Positions 18,301-27,221 are shown, counted from the stretch's first letter. The stretch: 64,000 nucleotides of DNA from Streptomyces sp. NBC_01707 (GCF_041438805.1 NZ_CP109190.1:8246001-8310000), one strand, 5' to 3'. The notes: generated by a model not told the origin, from the sequence alone. A program made the numbers and translations.

Positions 18301-18744
18301 TCAGCAGCGGCGTTTCGGCATTCCGGCGACGAGAGCGGACAGCAGTCCGCCCAGCACCTCCCGCTGATCGGCCGTCAATGGAGCCAGGATCTCCTCTGCG
18401 GCCGCCCGGCGCGCGTCGCGGAGCGACCGGAGCGTGGCACGGCCCTCGTCGGTGAGCTCGATCCGGACCACCCGGCGGCTGTCCGGGTCAGGGGTGCGGC
18501 GCACCCGGCCGCTCGCCTCCAGCGCGTCGACCAGGCTCGTCACGGCGCGCGGCACGACATCCAGGCGCTGTGCCAGATCCGCCATCCGGGGCGGGCCGTC
18601 GTAGTGGGCGACCGTGCGCAGCAGCCGGAACTGGGCCGGGGTGATGCCTATCGGCTCCAGCTGGCGGCTCTGGATGCGGTGCAGCCGGCGGGTCAGCCGC
18701 AGCAGCTGCTCGGCCAGCAGGCCGTCGGAGTCGGGGGAGTCCAT
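18301..18744 (-). CDS. MarR-family transcriptional regulator
   Basis: The 147-residue winged-helix protein has ITPAQFRLLRTVAHYDGPPR, then MADLAQRLDVVPRAVTSLVD as the recognition helix-turn-helix, and a wing with RVRRTPDPDSRRVVRIELT. This is the classic MarR layout, including the D-x-R wing. It is divergent from an ABC exporter, with a 23 bp inverted repeat lying across the exporter promoter. It is therefore probably a local repressor released by the exporter's substrate; the ligand is unknown. Confidence 0.9.
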   Translation of the reverse strand: MDSPDSDGLLAEQLLRLTRRLHRIQSRQLEPIGITPAQFRLLRTVAHYDGPPRMADLAQRLDVVPRAVTSLVDALEASGRVRRTPDPDSRRVVRIELTDEGRATLRSLRDARRAAAEEILAPLTADQREVLGGLLSALVAGMPKRRC

Positions 18745-18769
18745 ACGGGAACAATATCAGGACTCCGTT

Positions 18770-18792
18770 CATTGTGAGTATAGGTAACAATG
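18770..18792. promoter_or_regulatory. Candidate MarR operator
   Basis: CATTGT - 11 bases - ACAATG is a perfect inverted repeat in the marR/ABC-exporter intergenic region. It covers the spacer of the exporter promoter and lies close to the marR start, suiting repression of both genes. Confidence 0.6.
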
Positions 18793-18801
18793 AGCTATGC
18801 T
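18772..18801 (+). promoter_or_regulatory. Candidate promoter of the MarR-controlled ABC exporter
   Basis: TTGTGA and TATGCT are separated by 18 bases. The predicted transcript starts after the in-frame ATG at 18790, which argues for translation from 18862. The inverted repeat at 18770-18792 overlaps it. Confidence 0.5.
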
Positions 18802-18861
18802 CTCAAAAGTTTGACTGCTGCTCGCGGCCGTCTCCCTCTGTCACGCCTGTCGAAGGAGCCC

Positions 18862-20667
18862 ATGAAACCCGACGAATCCACCTGGACGCCCCCGCCCACG
18901 GACGGTACGCAGCCGCCCGCCGAGCTGCGCCGGATCTTCCGCCTCTTCCACCCGTACCGCGGCCGGCTCACGCTGGTCGGACTGCTCGTCGGCGCCTCGT
19001 CACTGGTCTCGGTGGCCTCGCCGTTCCTGCTGCGCGAGATTCTCGACACCGCCATCCCCCAGGGGCGTACGGGACTGCTGTCGCTGCTCGCCCTCGGCAT
19101 GATCCTCACCGCCGTGATGAACAGTGTCTTCGGCGTCCTGCAGACGCTGATCTCGACCACGGTCGGCCAGCGCGTCATGCACGACCTGCGCACAGCGGTC
19201 TACGCCCAGCTGCAGCGGATGCCCCTCGCCTTCTTCACCAGGACACGCACGGGCGAGGTGCAGTCCCGCATCGCCAACGACATCGGCGGCATGCAGGCGA
19301 CCGTCACCTCCACCGCCACGTCGCTGGTCTCCAACCTCACGGCGGTCATCGCCACCGTCGTCGCGATGCTTGCGCTCGACTGGCGGCTCACCCTGGTCTC
19401 GCTGGCACTGCTTCCGGTCTTCGTCTGGATCAGCCGCCGGGTCGGCCGGGAGCGCAAGAAGATCACCACCCAGCGCCAGAAGCAGATGGCCGCCATGGCG
19501 GCGACGGTCACCGAATCCCTCTCCGTCAGCGGCATCCTGCTCGGCCGGACCATGGGCCGGGCGGACTCCCTCACCAAGGGTTTCGCCGAGGAGTCCGAGC
19601 GCCTGGTCGACCTCGAAGTGCGCTCCAGCATGGCCGGTCGGTGGCGGATGTCGACGATCGGCATCGTCATGGCCGCCATGCCCGCCGTCATCTACTGGGC
19701 GGCGGGCCTCGCCCTGCGGTCCGGCGGCCCCGCCGTCTCCATCGGCACGCTCGTCGCCTTCGTCTCGCTCCAGCAGGGCCTCTTCCGGCCCGCCGTGAGC
19801 CTGCTCTCCACCGGAGTGCAGATGCAGACATCCCTCGCGCTCTTCCAGCGGATCTTCGAGTACCTCGACCTCAGGGTGGACATCACCGAGCCCGAGAATC
19901 CCGTCCGGCTGGAGAAGATCCGCGGCGAGATCCGCTTCGAGGACGTCGACTTCAGCTACGACGAGAAGAGCGGACCGACCCTCAGCGGTGTCGATGTCGC
20001 CGTGCCGGCCGGCGGCAGCCTCGCCGTCGTCGGGCCCACCGGCTCCGGCAAGTCCACGCTCAGCTACCTGGTGCCGCGGCTCTACGACGTCACCGGCGGC
20101 CGTGTCACGCTCGACGGTGTCGATGTACGCGATCTGGACTTCGACACGCTCGCCCGCGCCGTCGGCGTGGTCTCCCAGGAGACATACCTCTTCCACGCCT
20201 CGGTCGCCGAGAACCTGCGCTTCGCCAAGCCGGACGCGACCGACGCCGAGATCCAGGCAGCCGCCCGCGCGGCACAGATCCACGACCACATCGCCTCGCT
20301 GCCCGACGGCTACGACACCCTCGTCGGTGAGCGCGGCTACCGCTTCTCGGGCGGCGAGAAACAGCGCCTGGCCATCGCCCGCACGATCCTGCGCGACCCG
20401 CCCGTCCTCGTCCTCGACGAGGCGACCAGTGCCCTCGACACCCGCACCGAGTTCGCCGTGCAGGAGGCGATCGACGCCTTGTCCGCCGGGCGCACCACCA
20501 TCACGATCGCGCACCGCCTCTCCACCGTGCGCGACGCGGACCAGATCGTCGTCCTGGACGGCGGCCGGACCGCCGAGCGCGGCAGCCACGAGGAATTGCT
20601 CCAGCTGGACGGTCGCTATGCGGCGCTCCTCCGCCGGGACACCCAACTCGCCCCTGTAGCAAGCTGA
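18862..20667 (+). CDS. ABC exporter (fused membrane and ATPase domains)
   Basis: The 601-residue half-transporter has a six-helix exporter domain (residues about 25-310) and a canonical ATPase: Walker A GPTGSGKST, signature FSGGEKQRLAIAR, Walker B VLVLDEATSALD and H-loop IAHRLS. All catalytic elements are intact, so it should work as a homodimer. ATG at 18862 follows a strong SD (GAAGGAG). An ATG 72 bases upstream lies inside the putative operator and has no SD. Context with the divergent MarR regulator suggests efflux of a toxic or signalling compound. Confidence 0.9.
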   Translation: MKPDESTWTPPPTDGTQPPAELRRIFRLFHPYRGRLTLVGLLVGASSLVSVASPFLLREILDTAIPQGRTGLLSLLALGMILTAVMNSVFGVLQTLISTTVGQRVMHDLRTAVYAQLQRMPLAFFTRTRTGEVQSRIANDIGGMQATVTSTATSLVSNLTAVIATVVAMLALDWRLTLVSLALLPVFVWISRRVGRERKKITTQRQKQMAAMAATVTESLSVSGILLGRTMGRADSLTKGFAEESERLVDLEVRSSMAGRWRMSTIGIVMAAMPAVIYWAAGLALRSGGPAVSIGTLVAFVSLQQGLFRPAVSLLSTGVQMQTSLALFQRIFEYLDLRVDITEPENPVRLEKIRGEIRFEDVDFSYDEKSGPTLSGVDVAVPAGGSLAVVGPTGSGKSTLSYLVPRLYDVTGGRVTLDGVDVRDLDFDTLARAVGVVSQETYLFHASVAENLRFAKPDATDAEIQAAARAAQIHDHIASLPDGYDTLVGERGYRFSGGEKQRLAIARTILRDPPVLVLDEATSALDTRTEFAVQEAIDALSAGRTTITIAHRLSTVRDADQIVVLDGGRTAERGSHEELLQLDGRYAALLRRDTQLAPVAS

Positions 20668-20702
20668 TCGGAAGTTCCGGACGCACTCCGCGCAGCGGTG
20701 CG

Positions 20703-20867
20703 GCGACGGTACTCCATGCGGTGGACCACGAGCGGTCGGACGCGGAGTTCCCCGACCACCCTTTGACCCGGGTCCGCCGCACCCTCGGCGCGCTCGCGGA
20801 AGCGGTCGGTGTGGCATCCGACTTCGCCGCGCTGCCCGCTTTCGTAGGGCCGGGGCGCCAGGGCTGA
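20703..20867 (+). pseudogene. Unidentified C-terminal gene fragment
   Basis: An open frame with strongly coding-like GC3 encodes TVLHAVDHERSDAEFPDHPL, then a leucine/alanine-rich stretch, to a stop at 20867. It has no start codon with an SD and no N-terminal part, so it looks like the tail of a lost gene. No family was recognised. Confidence 0.3.
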
Positions 20868-20879
20868 TGCCGGGCACAC

Positions 20880-20922
20880 GACGGCGCCGCCGCCCCCGTG
20901 GGACGGGGAGCGACGGCGCCGG
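20880..20922 (-). terminator. Terminator-like stem-loop of the 19-residue peptide gene
   Basis: Basal arms CGGCGCCG (20882-20889 and 20914-20921) enclose an apical CCCCG/CGGGG stem with a 5-base loop, 13 bases past the peptide gene stop. Confidence 0.45.
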
Positions 20923-20934
20923 GTGGAGCAATGG

Positions 20935-20994
20935 TCAGACGAGCCAACCCACGAAGTGGACGATGCCGGCGAGCAGGCTGGTGATGAGGTTCAT
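20935..20994 (-). CDS. 19-residue hydrophobic peptide
   Basis: An ATG at 20994 opens a 20-codon frame encoding MNLITSLLAGIVHFVGWLV. The SD GAGGAG (21004-21009) sits 9 bases upstream, and a stem-loop follows the stop, so this has the full layout of an independent micro-gene. Except for one His the peptide is wholly apolar and would form a single membrane helix, like type I toxins, holin-like or regulatory membrane peptides. It is too short for standard gene callers. Function is not known; a membrane role is inference. Confidence 0.6.
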   Translation of the reverse strand: MNLITSLLAGIVHFVGWLV

Positions 20995-21222
20995 TCGGTG
21001 TTTCTCCTCGTACATGGTGCATATGTGGGACTGCGCAGTCGCGGTCTGCAGCCCGTCGTTTGCGCCCTGTAATCATCGGGTGCCGCAGAGGAGTTGAGCT
21101 ACGAATGGCCATGCGATCACGCGTTCCAGCGAACATCCGATCCCCTGTTCGTGTGTTCTGTCGCGCCATGCGGGGGCCGTGTCGTCCGCGCCGGGGCGTC
21201 GGTGCCCGGATAACGTGCCCGC

Positions 21223-22077
21223 ATGGTGAACGAGTCCCCGGACACCCGGCGCCACCACTGGACCCGGCCTACCTGGCGCGGGCGTCCGGCGCTGCTCGCA
21301 GGCGTCGTCCTCGTCCTTGTCCTCGGTATCGCGGCGGCCGTCCTCCTGCTGCTGGCCAAGGAGGGGATGTTCGGCCCGCCGCCACGCACCCTCGTCATTC
21401 CCGAGGGCCGGCGGGCCTCCCAGGTGTACGCGGCCGTGGACAGGTCCCTCGATGTGCCGCCGGGCACGACCAGGAAGGCCGCCGGCAAGGCGGACCTCGC
21501 ACTCCCGCCCGAGGTGAAGGGCAACCCCGAGGGCTATCTGTTCCCGGCGACGTACCCCGTCACCTCCGGCACCACTCCGACGAGCCTGCTGACCTACATG
21601 GTCGACACGGCACGGCAACGATTCGGAGCGGACCACATCGCCGCCGGGGCCAGGCGCAATCATCTGTCCGTCTATCAGGCCGTGACGATCGCCAGCATCG
21701 TGCAGGCCGAGGCGGGCACCACGGACGACATGGGCAAGGTGTCCCGTGTCATCTACAACCGGCTGGCCAGTGGCATGCCGCTCCAGATGGACTCCATGCT
21801 CAACTACGCGTTGAGGCGCAGCACTCTGGACACCACCGCCGACGACACCAAGATCGACAGCGCGTACAACAGCTACGAGCACAAGGGCCTGCCGCCCACT
21901 CCCATCGGTAATCCGGGGGAGCAGGCGATGGAAGCGGCGATCACGCCGACGCCGGGCCGATGGCTGTACTTCGTGACGGTCGCCCCCGGGGACACCCGAT
22001 TCACCGACAGCTATGCCGAGCACCTGCGGAACGTCCAGGAATTCAACCGCAACCGGCTGGAGACGAACGGAAATTGA
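21223..22077 (+). CDS. mltG: Endolytic transglycosylase MltG (YceG-like)
   Basis: The 284-residue protein has one N-terminal membrane helix (residues about 25-45), a short LysM-like linker, and the YceG catalytic domain. Recognisable motifs are GYLFPATYPV, TIASIVQAEAG (catalytic glutamate) and VIYNRLASGMPLQMDSM. MltG cleaves nascent glycan strands at the membrane surface and sets their length. This copy is stand-alone and lacks the long N-terminal extension of the mltG copy in the aroE/alaS neighbourhood of Streptomyces, so it may be a paralogue. It starts at ATG, convergent with the next gene. Confidence 0.88.
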   Translation: MVNESPDTRRHHWTRPTWRGRPALLAGVVLVLVLGIAAAVLLLLAKEGMFGPPPRTLVIPEGRRASQVYAAVDRSLDVPPGTTRKAAGKADLALPPEVKGNPEGYLFPATYPVTSGTTPTSLLTYMVDTARQRFGADHIAAGARRNHLSVYQAVTIASIVQAEAGTTDDMGKVSRVIYNRLASGMPLQMDSMLNYALRRSTLDTTADDTKIDSAYNSYEHKGLPPTPIGNPGEQAMEAAITPTPGRWLYFVTVAPGDTRFTDSYAEHLRNVQEFNRNRLETNGN

Positions 22078-22109
22078 GGGTGTCCGGCATCCTCGCGGCG
22101 GCACGTGGG

Positions 22110-22128
22110 CGCCGGTGTCACACCGGCG
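22110..22128. terminator. Hairpin between convergent mltG and monooxygenase genes
   Basis: CGCCGGTG and CACCGGCG form an 8 bp stem. Its 3-base loop TCA is the complement of the monooxygenase stop codon, so the hairpin overlaps the last codons of that gene. Confidence 0.5.
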
Positions 22129-23275
22129 TGGTGGCGCGTTCTCCGCCACGGTCCACAGCCCTGTCCGCGGCTGTCCTGCCTGTAGCGGTCCCGTCCTCGG
22201 GGGCCTTGAGCAGACGGGTGATCGCGTGCACCGCCGCCCGCCCCGCCCGGTTGGCCCCGATGGTGCTCGCGGAGGGGCCGTACCCGACGAGATGGATGCG
22301 TGCGTCCCGTACGGCCTGCGTGCCCTCGACCCGGACACCGCCGCCGGGCTCGCGCAGCCTCAACGGTGCGAGATGGTCGATGGCGGCCCGGAACCCGGTC
22401 GCCCAGAGGATGACATCGACCTCCACCGACCGGCCGTCGTCCCAGGTCACCCCGGCCGGCGTGATGCGGTCGAACATCGGCAGCCGGTCGAGCACCCCCT
22501 CCGCGCGGGCCCGCCGGACGGCGTCGGTGAGCGGCAGTCCGGTCACACTCACCACACTCTGCGGCGGCAGCCCCCGCCGTACGCGCTCCTCCACCATGGC
22601 CACGGCGGCCCGCCCCTGGTCCTCGCCGAACGGCCCCTCCCGGAAGACCGGCGGCCGGCGTGTCACCCAGAAGGTCTCCGCCGCCACCTCGGCGATCTCC
22701 ATCAGATGCTGCGTTCCGGAGGCCCCGCCGCCGACCACGAGCACCCGCTGCCCGGCGAACTCCTGCGGGCCCGGGTAGTTCGCGGTGTGCAGCTGGCGGC
22801 CCCGGAAGGTCTCCTGGCCCGGGTAGCGCGGCCAGAACGGCCGGTCCCAGGTACCCGTGGCATTGATCAGGGCGCGGGTGGCGTACGTACCCTCGGAGGT
22901 CTCGACCGACAACCGCCCGCCGTCGCCCTCGCGCACGGCGCTCACCTCGACGGGCCGGTGAACCCGCAGATCGAAGGTGCGCTCGTAGGCGTCGAAGTAC
23001 TCGCCGATCACCTCGGACGAGGCCCGGCTGTCATCGGCGCCGGCCAGTTCCATGCCTGGCAGCGCGTGCATCCCGTGCACCTTGCCGTAGGTGAGTGACG
23101 GCCACCGGAACTGCCATGCGCCGCCCGGCCGGGGTGCGTGGTCGAGCACGACGAAGTCGCGGTCCGGCTCCAGGCCGACGCGCCGCAGATGATAGGCGCC
23201 GGACAGACCTGCCTGTCCGGCGCCGATCACGACCACATCCACCTCGCGTGTTTCGCCGACCCCAGAGTTGTTCAC
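22118..23275 (-). CDS. Flavin-containing monooxygenase / NAD(P)-binding oxidoreductase
   Basis: The 385-residue protein has an N-terminal FAD Rossmann motif VVIGAGQAGLSGAYHL, a second nucleotide-binding motif VLVVGGGASGTQ for NAD(P)H, and the closing ILWATGFRAAIDHLAPL. The order matches CzcO/TrkA-like group B flavin monooxygenases. It lies 38 bases downstream of ssuD on the same strand and could be the last gene of the sulfonate operon, where a flavoenzyme would fit sulfur-compound oxidation. The link is only positional. Confidence 0.82.
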   Translation of the reverse strand: MNNSGVGETREVDVVVIGAGQAGLSGAYHLRRVGLEPDRDFVVLDHAPRPGGAWQFRWPSLTYGKVHGMHALPGMELAGADDSRASSEVIGEYFDAYERTFDLRVHRPVEVSAVREGDGGRLSVETSEGTYATRALINATGTWDRPFWPRYPGQETFRGRQLHTANYPGPQEFAGQRVLVVGGGASGTQHLMEIAEVAAETFWVTRRPPVFREGPFGEDQGRAAVAMVEERVRRGLPPQSVVSVTGLPLTDAVRRARAEGVLDRLPMFDRITPAGVTWDDGRSVEVDVILWATGFRAAIDHLAPLRLREPGGGVRVEGTQAVRDARIHLVGYGPSASTIGANRAGRAAVHAITRLLKAPEDGTATGRTAADRAVDRGGERATTPV

Positions 23276-23313
23276 GCTTCTACCAACTACCCGGGGGTCC
23301 GGGATCTTCCCGG

Positions 23314-24522
23314 TCAGCGACCCCCGGCGATCAGGAGCGGTGCCCCGCCCGGCGCGGACGCCGGGCGCCCGTTCGCGGCAGGCACCCCCAGCAGCGGCGA
23401 AGTCGGAACGGTGGACAGCAGTCCGCGCGCCGCCAGCTCCGGCGTGACCCCCTCACCGAACCAGTACGCCTCCTCCAGATGCGGGTAGCCGGAGAGCACG
23501 AAGTGCTCCACCCCCAGCGCGTGGTACTCCTCGATCCGGTCGGCGACATCCGCGTGACTGCCGACCAGCGCCGTGCCCGCACCGCCCCGGACCAGACCGA
23601 CCCCCGCCCACAGGTTCGGCGAGATCTCCAGCTTGTCGCGCGAGCCGCCGTGCAGGGCCAGCATCCGCTGCTGTCCCACCGACTCGCTCCGCCCCAGAGC
23701 CTGCTGCGCGGCGGCGATCGTCGCCGGATCGAGATCGCCGAGCAGTCGGTCCGCCGTCGCCCACGCCTCCTTCGCCGAGTCGCGCGAGATGGTGTGCAGT
23801 CGGATCCCGAACCGGACATCGCGACCCTGCTGCCCCGCGAGCCCGCGAATCCAGTCGATCTTCTGCTTCACATCCGCCGGCGGCTCGCCCCAGGTCAGAT
23901 ACACATCGGCGTGTGCGGCGGCCACGGGGCCGGCCGCCGACGACGACCCGCCGAAGAAGATCTCCGGCAGCGGGTCCGGCGGCAGCGCCGTCAGCCCGCC
24001 CTCCACCTGATAGTGCTCACCGTCGAAGTCGTACGGCTGCCCGCTCCACACACCCCGGACCACCGAAAGGAACTCGGCGGTCCGCGCATAACGCCGGTCG
24101 TGATCCAGATGGTCACCGAACCGCCGCTGCTCGGTCGAGTCACCGCCCGTCACCACATTGAGCAGCAGCCGGCCCCGGGTGATCCGCTGATACGTCGCTG
24201 CCATCTGCGCCGCGAGCACCGGCGAGATCACCCCTGGCCGGAACGCCACCAGGAACTTCAGCCGCTCGGTGTGCTGCGCCAGCGCCACCGTCGTCAGCCA
24301 GGCGTCCTCGCACCAGGTGCCGGTCGGCGTCAGTACCGCCTCGAAGCCCAGCTGCTCGGCCGCCTTGGCGATCTGTGCCAGATACTCGACATCGGGCGCC
24401 CGGACCCCGCTCACCGGAGTGATCCGGTCCCGCTTGATCCCGCCGTCGGTGTACGCGTGGCGGTCGACGAGCGTGCGGCCGTCACCGCCTGTGGGGAGGA
24501 ACCAGTGCAGATGGACGTTCAT
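23314..24522 (-). CDS. ssuD: FMNH2-dependent alkanesulfonate monooxygenase (LLM class)
   Basis: The 402-residue luciferase-like protein closely follows SsuD: LHWFLPTGGDGR at the start, AEQLGFEAVLTPTGTWCEDAW, GRLLLNVVTGGDSTEQRRFG, and a C-terminal HPHLEEAYWFGE-like segment (SGYPHLEEAYWFGEG). SsuD splits alkanesulfonates to aldehyde and sulfite using reduced FMN and O2. Its ATG overlaps the ssuA stop by 4 bases, so it is co-translated with the transporter. No SsuE reductase gene is adjacent; reduced flavin must come from elsewhere. Confidence 0.92.
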   Translation of the reverse strand: MNVHLHWFLPTGGDGRTLVDRHAYTDGGIKRDRITPVSGVRAPDVEYLAQIAKAAEQLGFEAVLTPTGTWCEDAWLTTVALAQHTERLKFLVAFRPGVISPVLAAQMAATYQRITRGRLLLNVVTGGDSTEQRRFGDHLDHDRRYARTAEFLSVVRGVWSGQPYDFDGEHYQVEGGLTALPPDPLPEIFFGGSSSAAGPVAAAHADVYLTWGEPPADVKQKIDWIRGLAGQQGRDVRFGIRLHTISRDSAKEAWATADRLLGDLDPATIAAAQQALGRSESVGQQRMLALHGGSRDKLEISPNLWAGVGLVRGGAGTALVGSHADVADRIEEYHALGVEHFVLSGYPHLEEAYWFGEGVTPELAARGLLSTVPTSPLLGVPAANGRPASAPGGAPLLIAGGR

Positions 24523-25547
24523 GACGTGGCCTTTCCGTACGAGCGGGGGGCTGCCGAGGACGCGGGCAGATCGCGGTTGAACCGGGTGTCGACGTAGTCC
24601 TTGAAGGCGAACCTGCGTGGAATGAGTTTCAGATCGGCGAAGGTGTCGGCGATGGCCTGCTCGGACGCGATCGCCGCCGGGTCGACGGCAACGGGCACCC
24701 GCGTCCCGTAACTGCGCTTCACGGCGTCCAGCGCGACGTCGTACGGCAGCCCGGTCTCCTTAGCCCAGACCTTCGCCCACGTCTCCGGATGCTTGAACAC
24801 CCAGCTCTGCGCCCGCTTCAGCCGGACCAGCAGATCGCCGATCGCCTTGGACTTCCTGGTGTCCTTCAGGGCCGCGGGAGAGGCGACCTGGAAGCTCAGG
24901 CCGTTGACGATGCCCTCACCCGTGCTCAGCACCCGCGCCTGCCCGCTGCGCAGGATCTGCGAGGTGTACGGATCCCAGATGGCCCAGGCATCGACCTTGC
25001 CCCGGCTGAACGCGGCCAGTGCGTCGGCCGGCTGAAGGAAGTTCAGCTTTACGTCCGAGAGGCTGAGCCCCGCCTTCTTCAGCGAGGCGACGAGTTGGTA
25101 GTGGGCCGAGCTTCCCTGGGCCACCGCAATGGACTTGCCCTTCAGTTGCGCGGGCGTCTTCAGGCCGGAGCCCTTCGGCACCACGATCGCCTCGCCCGCC
25201 GATGAGCCATGGGAGGCACCCACCACCACGATCTTGGATCCGGAACCCGCCGCGAAGACCGGCGGTGTGTTGCCGACACCACCGATGTCCACGGCCTTGG
25301 CGTTCACCGCCTCCAGAAGTGGCGGCCCGGAGGTGAAGGTCGACCATTTGATCCGGTAGTCGAGGTGGTCGAGCTCTCCCGAGGCCCGCAGGATCGCCTC
25401 GTAACCCCCCTTCTGGTCACCGACGGCGAGTGTGACGCCGCCCTGGCCGTCGGTGCTGTCCGTGGTGGAAGCGGACGAGGCACCACCGCAGGCGGTGAGC
25501 AGCAGGGTGAGCGGCAGAAGCAGAGCGGGCAGGGTACGGCGTCTCAT
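24519..25547 (-). CDS. ssuA: Sulfonate ABC transporter substrate-binding lipoprotein
   Basis: The 342-residue protein starts with MRRRTLPALLLPLTLLLTAC, a lipoprotein signal with lipobox LTAC (Cys at residue 20). The mature part matches the SsuA/TauA/ThiY-like fold: GGVGNTPPVFAAGSGSK, VPKGSGLKTPAQLKGKSIAV, and DAWAIWDPY. It captures aliphatic sulfonates outside the membrane and delivers them to SsuC. The start at 25547 has SD AAAGAGG 8-9 bases upstream; a longer in-frame start would spoil the signal peptide. Confidence 0.9.
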   Translation of the reverse strand: MRRRTLPALLLPLTLLLTACGGASSASTTDSTDGQGGVTLAVGDQKGGYEAILRASGELDHLDYRIKWSTFTSGPPLLEAVNAKAVDIGGVGNTPPVFAAGSGSKIVVVGASHGSSAGEAIVVPKGSGLKTPAQLKGKSIAVAQGSSAHYQLVASLKKAGLSLSDVKLNFLQPADALAAFSRGKVDAWAIWDPYTSQILRSGQARVLSTGEGIVNGLSFQVASPAALKDTRKSKAIGDLLVRLKRAQSWVFKHPETWAKVWAKETGLPYDVALDAVKRSYGTRVPVAVDPAAIASEQAIADTFADLKLIPRRFAFKDYVDTRFNRDLPASSAAPRSYGKATS

Positions 25548-25608
25548 GACATGCCTCTTTCCGAAGGTCGAACGCATGGGGAAGATGTGCTGGGCAGGGG
25601 GCGGCCGG

Positions 25609-26340
25609 TCAGGCGGCCTCGGCCGGAGAGGCGTCCTCCGCGACACCCAGTTCGGTCAGCAGCCGGGAGCGCAGCGCGGCGAACTCTGGACTGCCCACGG
25701 TGCGCGGCCGGTCCAGATCAACGGGTGTCCCGTACGCGATGGCGCCGTCCCGCATCACCAGCGCACGGTCGGCCAGCAGCAGCGCCTCGTCCACGTCATG
25801 TGTGACGAGCAGCACCGCGCAGCCGCGCCGCTGCCAGAGCTCGGCGACCAGCTGCTGCGCCTTGATCCGGGTGAGCGCGTCGAGCGCACCGAACGGCTCG
25901 TCGAGCAGCAGCAGATCGGGTTCGCGCACCAGGGCACGCGCCAGCGAAGCCCGCTGCGCCTCGCCACCTGAGAGCGTCTTGGGCCACGCGCCGGCCCGCT
26001 CAGCGAGCCCGACCTCCTCCAACGCCCGCTCGGCGACCGCCCTTTCCGGTTTGTCCGGCAACCCGAGCAGCACATTGCGCCAGACCCGCTTCCACGGCAT
26101 CAGCCGAGGCGCCTGGAAGGCGACAGCCCGCCGCTTGGGCACCAGCACCGTGCCCGTGATGTCGCGGTCGAGCCCGGCCAGTACCCGCAGCAGAGTCGAC
26201 TTCCCGCAGCCGCTGCGCCCCAGCAGCGCGGTGAACTCCCCGGCGCGCAGGGTGAGATCGAGCCCGTCGACGACGGCCCGCCCGTCGAAGGAACGGGTCA
26301 GTCCCTCCACCCGAACGGCGGTGTCGGACCGGGCGCTCAC
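25609..26340 (-). CDS. ssuB: Sulfonate ABC transporter ATP-binding protein
   Basis: The ATPase of about 243 residues has Walker A GRSGCGKST, Q-loop AFQAPRLMPW, signature LSGGEAQRASLARAL, Walker B LLLLDEPFGALD and H-loop LVTHDVDEAL, as in SsuB/TauB. GTG at 26340 overlaps the ssuC stop (GTGA), suggesting translational coupling. ATG at 26364 is an alternative that would add eight residues. It powers sulfonate uptake with SsuC and SsuA. Confidence 0.92.
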   Translation of the reverse strand: MSARSDTAVRVEGLTRSFDGRAVVDGLDLTLRAGEFTALLGRSGCGKSTLLRVLAGLDRDITGTVLVPKRRAVAFQAPRLMPWKRVWRNVLLGLPDKPERAVAERALEEVGLAERAGAWPKTLSGGEAQRASLARALVREPDLLLLDEPFGALDALTRIKAQQLVAELWQRRGCAVLLVTHDVDEALLLADRALVMRDGAIAYGTPVDLDRPRTVGSPEFAALRSRLLTELGVAEDASPAEAA

Positions 26341-27221
26341 TGGCCCGTGAAGGTCGGTCGCCATTGCAGCAGCAGCCTTTCGAGTATCCGGACGATGACA
26401 TCGGCGGTGAGGCCGAGGAATGCGTAGACGACCAGGCAGACGACGATGACGTCGGTCCGGAAGAACTCCCGGGCCTGGTTCATCAGGAAGCCGATCCCGG
26501 CGTCGGCGTTGACGGACTCGCCGAAGACCAGCGCCAGCCAAGCGGTGGCGAGCGAATAGCGCAGCCCTGTCATGGCCCCGGGGAGGGCACCCGGCAGCAC
26601 CACATGCCGGATGAGCCCCCAGCGCCCGAGCCCCAACGACTGGCCCGCTTCGATGAGTTGCTCGTCGACGCCCCGGATACCGGCGTACACATTGAGGTAG
26701 AGATGGAAGGCCACGCCGAGCGCGATCAGCGCCACCTTCGGGGCCTCGCCGATCCCCAGCCAGATGATGAACAGCGGGATCAGCCCTACCCAGGGAACGG
26801 TCCGCAGCATCTGCACGGTCGCGTCGACGAGATCCTCGCCGAGCCGGGACAGCCCGGACACCAAGGCGAGCGCGGTCCCGACGACACCACCGAGGACCAG
26901 GCCCGCGGCGACCCGCTGGAGCGAGATCCCCATCGCGGACGGCAGGGTCCCGTCGGCGATCAGATCCGATCCGGCCCGGGCGATGGTTCCGGGCGACGCG
27001 AGCACATCGGGATGCAGAACGCCCGTCGCGCTGAGCACCTGCCACAGCGCGAGAAGCAGCACCGGGCCGATGGCTCGTCGCAGCGGGCGGGGTACGGACC
27101 GCAGCCGTGAGCCACGGGCGGACTCCGGCACGACAGGCTCGAGTTCGACCGCCGTACAAGTACCGGATTTGTTGATTTCCTCTGATATATCCGGCGGGGC
27201 GAGGGCATGGCCAAGGGTCAT
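26337..27221 (-). CDS. ssuC: Sulfonate ABC transporter permease
   Basis: The 294-residue permease has about six helices and the EAA-type cytoplasmic loop EQLIEAGQSLGLGRWGLIRHV. The characteristic PWVGLIPLFIIWLGIGEAPK segment marks the SsuC/TauC family. ATG at 27221 is preceded by GGAGCTTTC. It is the first transporter gene of the ssuCBAD operon and lies 208 bases downstream of a leader peptide gene with a strong intervening hairpin. Confidence 0.92.
   Translation of the reverse strand: MTLGHALAPPDISEEINKSGTCTAVELEPVVPESARGSRLRSVPRPLRRAIGPVLLLALWQVLSATGVLHPDVLASPGTIARAGSDLIADGTLPSAMGISLQRVAAGLVLGGVVGTALALVSGLSRLGEDLVDATVQMLRTVPWVGLIPLFIIWLGIGEAPKVALIALGVAFHLYLNVYAGIRGVDEQLIEAGQSLGLGRWGLIRHVVLPGALPGAMTGLRYSLATAWLALVFGESVNADAGIGFLMNQAREFFRTDVIVVCLVVYAFLGLTADVIVRILERLLLQWRPTFTGQ

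Noticed and set aside
22114..22120. TGTCACA near the mltG end, a possible fourth ECF41 -35 element
   Set aside because: There is no CGTC 16 bases downstream, and the sequence is part of a terminator-like hairpin between convergent genes.
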